NCBI GenBank assembly: GCA_015485015.1
Contig: WFUK01000343.1
Coordinates: 1-6,128, forward strand
Source of the DNA: Paracoccaceae bacterium
GTDB lineage: Bacteria > Pseudomonadota > Alphaproteobacteria > Rhodobacterales > Rhodobacteraceae
Direction: 5' to 3'
Length of the DNA stretch: 6,128 bases
The notes below the pieces were generated by a model. That model did not search any database. It had not been told where the DNA came from and was given only the letters and a program-made list of their open reading frames with translations. The position numbers and the translations under genes were made by a program. Positions 1 to 4,396 of this stretch are shown one piece after another. Numbering within the stretch: position 1 is the stretch's first letter; each line of letters begins with the position of its first letter.

Positions 1-364
1 ATATCGCATTGACCCGCAGCAAAAGCTCCTTTGGTTCAAACGGTTTTGGCAGGTAATCATCCGCCCCCGCTTCCAGCCCCATAATGCGGTCCGAGGCCTC
101 GCCCCGCGCCGTAAGCAGCATGATCGGGGTGCTATGGGTGCTGCGCAGCGAACGGGTGAATTCAAAACCGTTTTCGCCGGGCATCATTACGTCAATAATC
201 AGCATATCGAATTCCAGCCCCGCCAGCAGGCGGCGGGCATGGGCAGCGTCGCGCGCCGTGGTGGTCAGATAGCCGTTTTTGCTTAAGAATTTCGCCAGCA
301 AGGTGCGGATGCGGCTATCGTCATCTACGATCAACAGATGCGCGCCATTCGGTTCAGCGCCCAT
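1..364 (-). CDS. petR: OmpR-type response regulator, PetR-like (partial, N-terminal receiver domain)
   Basis: The gene starts with ATG at 364-362 and runs off the left edge, so only 121 residues are visible. They form an almost complete receiver domain. Acidic residues are seen at the start (IVDDD, residues 12-16), the likely phosphoacceptor is Asp58 (IIDVMMPG), the switch Thr is Thr85 (LLTAR), and the conserved Lys is Lys107 in DDYLPKPF. DYLPKPFEPKELLLRV is typical of OmpR/PhoB-class regulators, so a C-terminal winged helix should lie beyond the window. The start lies inside the last codons of the MarR gene (11-nt overlap), and AAGGGGGG stands just upstream as ribosome binding site, so the two are probably translationally coupled. 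A MarR gene overlapping an OmpR-type regulator is the petP-petR arrangement of R. capsulatus, where petR lies upstream of the cytochrome bc1 operon. The specific name is inferred from gene order and receiver sequence. No cognate kinase is in view. Confidence 0.85.
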   Translation of the reverse strand, partial: MGAEPNGAHLLIVDDDSRIRTLLAKFLSKNGYLTTTARDAAHARRLLAGLEFDMLIIDVMMPGENGFEFTRSLRSTHSTPIMLLTARGEASDRIMGLEAGADDYLPKPFEPKELLLRVNAI

Positions 365-860
365 CCTGCCCCCCTTCAACCAAGCGCCCTATCTGGCTGG
401 CGGCTTCTGGCTCGAACATCGCGTTTAGCACGGTGCGAAAGCCTTGCACCGCTTCCGGCCCCGCTGCCGAATAGGCTTTGCGCATTTTTTTGCGTTGCGC
501 GCCGGAAAGCTCCTTTTCCAGGGCCTTGCCCTCAACGGTTAGATGCAGGTTGCGCTGGCGGCGATCCCGGGTGCCGACCCGGCTTTCGACCAGGCCGTTA
601 TTCACCAGCTCGCGTAATACCCGATTTAGCGATTGCTTGGTAACGCCAAGGATATCGAGCAGGTCCGAGACCGTAAGCCCCGGTTTGCGACCAATGAAAT
701 GGATGGCGCGATGATGGGCGCGCCCGTAGCCATGCTCTAGCAAAATGCGATCCGGATAGGCGGTAAACCCGCGATAGGCGAAAAACATCATTTCGATGCC
801 TTGGCGGAGCTGCTCATCGGTTAAAAACAGCAGTTGATCACTTCGGTTCGGATTTTGCAT
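354..860 (-). CDS. petP: MarR-family winged-helix transcriptional regulator, PetP-like
   Basis: This is a 168-residue protein, the normal size for the family. An N-terminal helical part (about residues 10-45) is followed by a winged helix-turn-helix. HHRAIHFIGRKPGLTVSDLLDILGV (49-73) leads to the recognition helix TKQSLNRVLRELVNNGLV (74-91). The wing has the MarR signature DRRQRNLHLTVEGK (99-112), and a C-terminal dimerisation helix follows. The start at 860 is preceded by GAGG with 6-nt spacing. The gene overlaps the response regulator downstream by 11 nt, which matches the petP-petR pair of R. capsulatus. It is divergent from ilvE, and a 19-bp palindrome between them is a natural candidate for its own operator (inference). 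The MarR assignment is firm; the petP name rests mainly on context. Confidence 0.88.
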   Translation of the reverse strand: MQNPNRSDQLLFLTDEQLRQGIEMMFFAYRGFTAYPDRILLEHGYGRAHHRAIHFIGRKPGLTVSDLLDILGVTKQSLNRVLRELVNNGLVESRVGTRDRRQRNLHLTVEGKALEKELSGAQRKKMRKAYSAAGPEAVQGFRTVLNAMFEPEAASQIGRLVEGGQDGR

Positions 861-885
861 ATCTCGCCTCGTTGCTTTTGATCAC

Positions 886-914
886 AGTTTATGTCAGCTA
901 TGTTGACATTCCAA
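886..914 (-). promoter_or_regulatory. Predicted promoter of petP-petR
   Basis: On the minus strand TTGGAA (914-909) and TAAACT (891-886) are 17 bp apart, each matching the sigma-70 consensus at 4 of 6 positions. A start site near 879 would give a leader of about 20 nt before the petP ATG. The 19-bp palindrome at 891-909 fills the spacer between the two boxes, as expected for autorepression. This is predicted by eye only. Confidence 0.4.
891..909. promoter_or_regulatory. 19-bp palindrome, candidate operator between petP and ilvE
   Basis: ATGTCA and TGACAT form perfect 6-bp arms around a 7-bp centre (GCTATGT), with two further symmetric C/G positions inside. It lies between the -35 and -10 of the predicted petP promoter and covers the -35 box of the predicted ilvE promoter. 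Size and position fit a MarR-family dimer site, so PetP is the simplest candidate ligand. That assignment is inference. Confidence 0.5.
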
Positions 915-931
915 GAGGGTAATGATAGTAA
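903..931 (+). promoter_or_regulatory. Predicted promoter of ilvE
   Basis: A perfect TTGACA (903-908) is followed after 17 bp by TAGTAA (926-931), a weak -10 with 3 of 6 matches. Transcription from about position 938 would give a leader of about 60 nt, A-rich and without an obvious hairpin. There is no run of Ile/Leu/Val codons in it, so classical branched-chain attenuation is not indicated. The -35 is part of the 19-bp palindrome. Confidence 0.45.
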
Positions 932-934
932 ATA

Positions 935-974
935 CGCAACAAACTTACGATAATCGGGCGCTGTGCGCAACAAA
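935..974 (+). repeat. 9-bp direct repeat in the ilvE leader
   Basis: CGCAACAAA occurs at 935-943 and again at 966-974. The copies are 31 bp apart start to start, close to three helical turns. The first copy spans the predicted transcription start and the second lies about 22 bp before the ilvE start codon. The element could be a regulator site or chance in an A-rich leader. Confidence 0.4.
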
Positions 975-996
975 TACAAAAATACAAGGAAGAATC

Positions 997-1866
997 ATGG
1001 CAAACGGATATGATGATCGCGATGGCGTAATTTGGCTAGACGGTGAAATGGTGCCGTGGCGCGAGGCCAATGTGCATGTACTGACCCATGCCATGCATTA
1101 TGCCTCCTCGGTGTTCGAGGGCGAGCGCTGCTATAATGGCAAAATCTTCAAAAGCGTCGAGCATTCCGAGCGGCTGCTGAAATCGGGCGAGTATATCGAT
1201 ATGCCAATCCCGTGGACGGTGGAGCAGATCGAGGAAGCCAAATATGCGGCGCTAAAGGCCAACGGGCTGACAGACGCCTATGTGCGGGTGCTGGCATGGC
1301 GCGGCGCGGGCACGGATATGGGGGTCGCGGCGGCGGCCAACAAGGTGCGCATGGCGGTGGCTGTGTGGGAATGGGGCAACTATTATGGCGATGCCAAATA
1401 TAAGGGTGCCAAGCTCGATATCTCCAAATGGCGGCGGCCTGACCCGGCTACGATCCCGTGTTTTGCCAAGGCCTCGGGCCTTTATATGATCTGCACCATG
1501 TCCAAGCACGCGGCCGAGGCCAAGGGCTGCTCGGATGCGATGATGTATGATTATCGCGGCTATGTGGCCGAGGCGACAGGGGCGAATATTTTCTTTGTGA
1601 AAGACGGCGTGGTGCATACCCCGCTGCCAGATGCTTTTCTCAATGGCATCACCCGCCAAACTGTGATCGGCATGCTAAAGGCGCGCGGTATCGAGGTGGT
1701 GGAGCGCCATATCATGGCCGATGAGCTGGTGGGCTTTGAGCAATGCTGGCTGACCGGCACGGCAGCCGAGGTAACCCCCGTGGGCCAGATCGGCGATTAC
1801 ACTTTCGAGGTGGGCGAGCTGGCGCGGGGTATTTCGGAAGAATACGAGGCCTTGGTACGGGCTTGA
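997..1866 (+). CDS. ilvE: Branched-chain amino acid aminotransferase (class IV PLP enzyme)
   Basis: This 289-residue protein transfers the amino group between leucine, isoleucine or valine and 2-oxoglutarate, the last step of their synthesis and first of their breakdown (EC 2.6.1.42), in the cytoplasm. Fold type IV features are clear. FEGERCYNG lies near residue 40, and the PLP lysine is Lys158 in IPCFAKASGLY, equivalent to the AKAGGNY lysine of E. coli IlvE. Glu192 in YVAEATGANIFFVKDG would contact the pyridine nitrogen, LNGITRQTVI (205-214 region) follows, and LTGTAAEVTPV (252-262) is the phosphate-binding end. Length fits the short alphaproteobacterial form. The ATG at 997 is preferred because AAGGAAG (986-992) precedes it and the protein then begins MANGYDDRDG, as in relatives. 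An in-frame ATG at 922 lies upstream of the predicted transcription start. The gene is divergent from petP and appears monocistronic. Confidence 0.94.
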   Translation: MANGYDDRDGVIWLDGEMVPWREANVHVLTHAMHYASSVFEGERCYNGKIFKSVEHSERLLKSGEYIDMPIPWTVEQIEEAKYAALKANGLTDAYVRVLAWRGAGTDMGVAAAANKVRMAVAVWEWGNYYGDAKYKGAKLDISKWRRPDPATIPCFAKASGLYMICTMSKHAAEAKGCSDAMMYDYRGYVAEATGANIFFVKDGVVHTPLPDAFLNGITRQTVIGMLKARGIEVVERHIMADELVGFEQCWLTGTAAEVTPVGQIGDYTFEVGELARGISEEYEALVRA

Positions 1867-1876
1867 TCCGGCTGGC

Positions 1877-1913
1877 GGCGACCCTGCCTGTGGCGGGGCA
1901 GTCGCCCTCCTTT
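1877..1913 (+). terminator. Terminator-like hairpin after ilvE
   Basis: Ten bases after the ilvE stop, GGCGAC (1877-1882) can pair with GTCGCC (1901-1906). An inner CTGCC/GGCAG stem extends the pairing with a small bulge. Only a short pyrimidine tail (CTCCTTT) follows, so termination may be inefficient or helped by the palindrome downstream. Confidence 0.5.
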
Positions 1914-1921
1914 AAGCCCAT

Positions 1922-1957
1922 CTCTGTAGACATGTCATATATGACATGTCTACAGAG
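1922..1957. repeat. Exact 36-bp palindrome in the convergent gap
   Basis: The 18-bp arm CTCTGTAGACATGTCATA is followed with no spacer by its exact reverse complement. In RNA of either strand it would fold into a long hairpin with a tip of a few unpaired bases. It sits between the end of ilvE and the terminator of the oppositely oriented HTH gene. Neither side has a U-tract directly after it, so it is not a canonical intrinsic terminator. Its core, ATGTCA-TATA-TGACAT (1932-1947), reuses the half-sites of the palindrome upstream of ilvE with a shorter centre. It may be a bidirectional stop or RNA-end protector, a protein site, or a small repeat element. The palindrome is certain; its function is not known. 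Confidence 0.9.
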
Positions 1958-1965
1958 GCATATAT

Positions 1966-1996
1966 AAAAAACCGCCTGATCCGCAGGGGTCAAGGC
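1966..1996 (-). terminator. Intrinsic terminator of the DUF2975/HTH operon
   Basis: Read on the minus strand, GCCTTGA (1996-1990) pairs with TCAGGC (1979-1974) with one bulged base. GG and six T residues (1971-1966) follow directly. The stem overlaps the TGA stop codon of the HTH gene, so the operon ends very tightly. Confidence 0.6.
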
Positions 1997-2199
1997 CGGG
2001 CGCGGGCCTCTAGAATATCGCCGGGCTGGCAATCCAGCGCCGCGCAAATCCTGGCGAGGGTTTCAAAGCGAATACCCTTCACCTTGCCCGATTTCAGCAG
2101 CGAAATATTTTGCTCGGTAATCCCGACAATCGCCGCCAGTTCCTTGGAGCGCATCTTGCGCTTGGCCAGCATCACATCCAGCGTGACCGTAATTTCCAT
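1990..2199 (-). CDS. Small Cro/CI-type HTH transcriptional regulator (HTH_26/YozG-like)
   Basis: This 69-residue protein consists of little more than one helix-turn-helix domain. MLAKRKMRSKELAAIVGITEQNISLLKSGKVKGIRFETLARICAALDCQPGDIL has the classic pattern: helix 2 is about residues 18-25, and the recognition helix about 28-37 (TEQNISLLKS). LARICAALDCQPGDIL at the end is typical of the minimal HTH family found beside DUF2975 membrane proteins (B. subtilis YoaS/YozG is the familiar pair). Its ATG overlaps the stop of the membrane protein gene by one base (TGATG). No strong ribosome binding site is seen, so translation probably depends on coupling. A palindrome in the promoter upstream of the operon is a likely target (inference). 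The closing terminator overlaps its stop codon. Confidence 0.85.
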   Translation of the reverse strand: MEITVTLDVMLAKRKMRSKELAAIVGITEQNISLLKSGKVKGIRFETLARICAALDCQPGDILEARARP

Positions 2200-2726
2200 C
2201 ACACAAACCCCGCATTTTCTTCCGATAGCCGCGCCGCTTCCTGCATCACCCAGCCCATGACCACAAAAATAACCCCCGCCAAAATGCCCGCCAGCTGGCC
2301 CGACGAGACCGCGACGGTAAACACATGCTGGCCCGCAGGCGCATTTGCCGTGAGGATGAGCGCGCCAAGGGTGGTGTTGGCAATCGCAATCAGCCCCCCC
2401 GCAACCATGCCTTTGGCGGCGCGAAACAGGTGCATCGTTGCCGAACCGGTAAATATTTCCCCCGCCGCGAATAGCCGGAATAGCGCCCTGAACTGCCACA
2501 TAATATAAAAGGCCGGTGCCGTGCCCAGCATCGCCAAACCCGCCATGGCCATACGCTGCCATAGCACCAGCGGTGAGCCGCCGGGCACCACAATTTGAGC
2601 CTCGTAAAACGGTTGGATGGCAAGCTCGGGATAGAAAAGAAACGCCACGATCAGAAATTCCGTGGCCAGCAGCGCGCCGGTCAGGAGGATAACCATGGCT
2701 TTTGAAACCTTTTGAATCCTGTGCAT
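2199..2726 (-). CDS. DUF2975-like four-helix membrane protein
   Basis: This 175-residue inner-membrane protein has four predicted hydrophobic segments at about residues 10-32, 58-78, 105-126 and 144-162. The first is followed by a loop of about 25 residues (YPELAIQPFYEAQIVVPGG). The motif FRLFAAGEIFT (83-93), the following helix, and the end MQEAARLSEENAGFV (161-175) resemble DUF2975 proteins. Their tail is characteristically LxEEN, and they are commonly encoded next to a minimal HTH regulator, as here. The start at 2726 is chosen because AAAGGAGAA stands 4 nt upstream; the longer in-frame start would overlap the predicted promoter. The biochemical role of the family is not established. A plausible reading is that it works with, or modulates, the HTH protein at the membrane (inference). 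Confidence 0.8.
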   Translation of the reverse strand: MHRIQKVSKAMVILLTGALLATEFLIVAFLFYPELAIQPFYEAQIVVPGGSPLVLWQRMAMAGLAMLGTAPAFYIMWQFRALFRLFAAGEIFTGSATMHLFRAAKGMVAGGLIAIANTTLGALILTANAPAGQHVFTVAVSSGQLAGILAGVIFVVMGWVMQEAARLSEENAGFV

Positions 2727-2736
2727 TTGATTCTCC

Positions 2737-2764
2737 TTTACACGATATATAATTATCATATAAC
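2737..2764 (+). promoter_or_regulatory. Predicted promoter of the lipoprotein gene
   Basis: TTTACA (2737-2742) and TATAAC (2759-2764), each 5 of 6 matches, are 16 bp apart. The start would be near 2771, again about 22 nt before the ATG. The -10 overlaps the -10 of the opposing promoter, so RNA polymerase can probably occupy only one at a time. A perfect TATAAT at 2748-2753 is an alternative -10, but its best upstream partner (TTGATT, 15 bp away) is poorer. Confidence 0.5.
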
Positions 2765-2770
2765 GATAAT
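2752..2770. promoter_or_regulatory. Candidate operator over both -10 boxes
   Basis: ATTATC (2752-2757) and GATAAT (2765-2770) are perfect 6-bp arms around a 7-bp centre. The palindrome covers the -10 boxes of both divergent promoters. The HTH protein encoded in the minus-strand operon is the obvious candidate to bind here and regulate both directions. That is inference, and the region is AT-rich enough for some symmetry to arise by chance. Confidence 0.4.
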
Positions 2771-2783
2771 AAAACCATGTCAA
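2755..2783 (-). promoter_or_regulatory. Promoter of the DUF2975/HTH operon
   Basis: On the minus strand a perfect TTGACA (2783-2778) is followed after exactly 17 bp by TATGAT (2760-2755), 5 of 6 matches to the -10 consensus. The predicted start near 2748 leaves a leader of about 22 nt that contains AAAGGAG. It is the best promoter by sequence in the window. Confidence 0.7.
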
Positions 2784-2792
2784 AGGAGAATT

Positions 2793-3317
2793 ATGCGTAT
2801 ATTATCCCTGTTTCTGCTGCTCGGGGCCTGTGGCTCGCTCAATCTTTCGACCCTGATCGAGCTAAGCCGCCGTGATCCGCTCACCGCCAACCCTGACGGC
2901 TTTGTCGCGGCTGTGGCTCTGCCCGAAGCGCTGGATGTGCCTGCGGGCGGGGCGACGCTCGGGTTTTATTGGGAAAGCGCGGGCGAAACCATCGGCGGCA
3001 GCTATACGCTGCGGCGGCGAGAGGGCGTTGGCCCTGCGCCAGCGGCGGGGCAGCATGTGCTGGTGTTTGACCTCACACCCGCAGATGCGGCCAGCATCCG
3101 GCAGACCCAGCAGGAGATCATCGCCCTGAAGGCGGACGGGGTTTCGGGGGAGGGCAGGTTTTCGGTCTATGCCGCCGCCTGTGGGCGGGGAGACGTGGCC
3201 GCGCCGCGACTTTCCACCTATATTCAGGTTGAATCGGGTGGCGGGTTTTTGCCGTTATTGCGGGAGTATGACATCAGCGCCGACATGGCGCAGGGCCGTT
3301 TGCCAGCCTGCATCTAA
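2793..3317 (+). CDS. Predicted small lipoprotein of unknown function
   Basis: This 174-residue protein was not recognised as a known family. MRILSLFLLLGACGS shows one basic residue, a short hydrophobic stretch and a lipobox LGAC, so Cys13 would be lipidated after signal peptidase II cleavage. The mature part is soluble, with no further membrane helix. It looks like a beta-rich domain (DGFVAAVALPEAL; ATLGFYW; GQHVLVFDLTP; FSVYAAACG; STYIQVESGGGFLPLLREYDI). Cys130 and Cys173 could form a disulfide in the periplasm. The start at 2793 is supported by AAAGGAG (2782-2788) and by the signal sequence; the longer in-frame start adds residues without that logic. It diverges from the DUF2975/HTH operon with a shared, overlapping promoter region, suggesting joint control and an envelope-related role. 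Confidence 0.8.
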   Translation: MRILSLFLLLGACGSLNLSTLIELSRRDPLTANPDGFVAAVALPEALDVPAGGATLGFYWESAGETIGGSYTLRRREGVGPAPAAGQHVLVFDLTPADAASIRQTQQEIIALKADGVSGEGRFSVYAAACGRGDVAAPRLSTYIQVESGGGFLPLLREYDISADMAQGRLPACI

Positions 3318-3321
3318 GCGC

Positions 3322-3351
3322 TTGCAAGGGGGGGCGCACTGGCCCTAAATA
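3322..3351 (+). promoter_or_regulatory. Possible promoter of the nucleoside hydrolase gene
   Basis: TTGCAA (3322-3327) and TAAATA (3346-3351) are 18 bp apart in the 59-bp gap after the lipoprotein gene. The -35 is part of an 8-bp palindrome CTTGCAAG (3321-3328). The -10 match is weak, and readthrough from the lipoprotein promoter is also possible because no good terminator is seen in the gap. Confidence 0.3.
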
Positions 3352-3376
3352 GGCACGGATAACAAGCGAGGACCCC

Positions 3377-4318
3377 ATGACCGCCCGCAAGATTATAATC
3401 GATACAGACCCGGGGCAGGATGATGCCGTAGCGATCCTGCTGGCTTTTGGCTCTCCCGAGCTGGAGGTGCTGGGTATTACCTGTGTGGCGGGCAATGTGC
3501 CGCTGGCCAAAACCCAGCGCAATGCCCGCATTATATGCGAGCTGGCGGGGCGCACAGATATGCCGGTATTTGCCGGAGCCAGCCGCCCGATGGTGCGGCC
3601 TTTGGTGACCGCCGAGCATGTGCATGGAAAATCTGGGCTGAATGGTCCGGAATTATGGGACCCGACCATGCCGCTCAGAAAAGAGCATGCGGTGGATTTT
3701 ATCGTCAAAACCCTGCGGCTCAATCGGGACGGCGCGGTGACGCTCTGCGTGCTTGGCCCGCTGACAAACATCGCGCTGGCGCTGATCAAGGCCCCGGATA
3801 TTGCCGAGCATATCCACGAGATCGTGCTGATGGGGGGCGGTAGCTTCGAGGGCGGGAATATCACCCCGATGGCGGAGTTTAACATCTATGTTGATCCCCA
3901 TGCCGCCAAGGTGGTTTTCCAGTCCGGCGTGCCTTTGGTGGTGATGCCGCTGGACCTGACCCATAAAACCATCACCACCCGCAAACGCGTGGCGCGCTTT
4001 AAGGATATGGGCAGCAAGGCGGGGGTATTTACCGCCGAAATGCTGAGCTTTTTCGAGCGCTTTGATCAAGAGAAATACGGCTCCGAGGGCGCGCCGCTGC
4101 ATGATCCCAATGTGATCGCCTATCTGCTCAAGCCCGGGATTTACGCAGGCCGCGAGCTGAATATCGAGATCGAAACCGAATCCGCGCTCTGCCTTGGGGC
4201 TACCGTGGTTGATTGGTGGCGGGTAAGCGGGCGCGCGCCTAACGCCATGTTTATGCGGGATGTCGATGACGACGCCTTTTTCGAACTCCTGTTCGAGCGC
4301 ATCGCCACCCTTAAATAA
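3377..4318 (+). CDS. Nucleoside hydrolase (IUNH family)
   Basis: This 313-residue protein is the usual length for inosine-uridine preferring nucleoside hydrolases, which cut the N-glycosidic bond of ribonucleosides to give ribose and a free base. The metal site is complete: IIIDTDPGQDDAVAI (6-20) supplies Asp11, Asp15 and Asp16, equivalent to Asp10, Asp14 (general base) and Asp15 of the Crithidia enzyme. LGPLTNIAL (126-134) supplies Thr130, and LHDPNVIAYLL (241-251) supplies Asp243. Ribose-binding residues lie in AEFNIYVDPHAA (166-177), and VLMGGG (150-155) is another family motif. His242 matches the leaving-group His241 of class I enzymes, and His83 in HVHGKSGLNG is also conserved. Substrate preference (purine, pyrimidine or both) cannot be read with confidence, so no rih symbol is given. 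GCGAGGA lies about 5 nt before the ATG. No nucleoside transporter is adjacent. Confidence 0.92.
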   Translation: MTARKIIIDTDPGQDDAVAILLAFGSPELEVLGITCVAGNVPLAKTQRNARIICELAGRTDMPVFAGASRPMVRPLVTAEHVHGKSGLNGPELWDPTMPLRKEHAVDFIVKTLRLNRDGAVTLCVLGPLTNIALALIKAPDIAEHIHEIVLMGGGSFEGGNITPMAEFNIYVDPHAAKVVFQSGVPLVVMPLDLTHKTITTRKRVARFKDMGSKAGVFTAEMLSFFERFDQEKYGSEGAPLHDPNVIAYLLKPGIYAGRELNIEIETESALCLGATVVDWWRVSGRAPNAMFMRDVDDDAFFELLFERIATLK

Positions 4319-4327
4319 TCCCCGTTC

Positions 4328-4356
4328 TTGACGGCCATCAAGGCGGCGCATTTCAT
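4328..4356 (+). promoter_or_regulatory. Possible promoter of ubiM
   Basis: TTGACG (4328-4333, 5 of 6) and TTTCAT (4351-4356, 4 of 6) are 17 bp apart in the 78-bp gap after the nucleoside hydrolase gene. The predicted start near 4363 leaves a leader of about 34 nt. A small CTTGA/TCAAG hairpin (4327-4342) overlaps the -35 and has no T-tail. Cotranscription with the upstream gene remains possible. Confidence 0.35.
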
Positions 4357-4396
4357 CTGCATTACCCTTCGCCCTTTCAGCCCAAAGGAGCGTGGC

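Noticed and set aside
84..272. 62-codon plus-strand open frame over the response regulator
   Set aside because: It is antisense to the receiver domain, which shows all expected catalytic residues.
876..891. Possible FNR-type box (TTGATCACAGTTTAT)
   Set aside because: The second half does not read ATCAA, so it does not fit the TTGAT-N4-ATCAA pattern.
922..996. Longer ilvE start at 922
   Set aside because: It has no ribosome binding site, lies before the predicted transcription start, and adds 25 residues not expected in the family. The ATG at 997 has a good AAGGAAG site.
1990..2778. Single 262-residue minus-strand protein that would include the HTH domain
   Set aside because: Its first ~190 residues are an out-of-frame reading of the DUF2975 gene and look non-protein-like. 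The HTH protein starts at 2199 with TGATG coupling.
3274..3885. 203-codon minus-strand open frame
   Set aside because: It is antisense to the lipoprotein end and the nucleoside hydrolase start. The product is Ser/Pro/Arg-rich with no domain or ribosome binding site, so it is a shadow frame.
4319..4396. Terminator between the nucleoside hydrolase gene and ubiM
   Set aside because: The only stem is 5 bp (CTTGA/TCAAG) with no T-tract. It is more likely part of a promoter or incidental.
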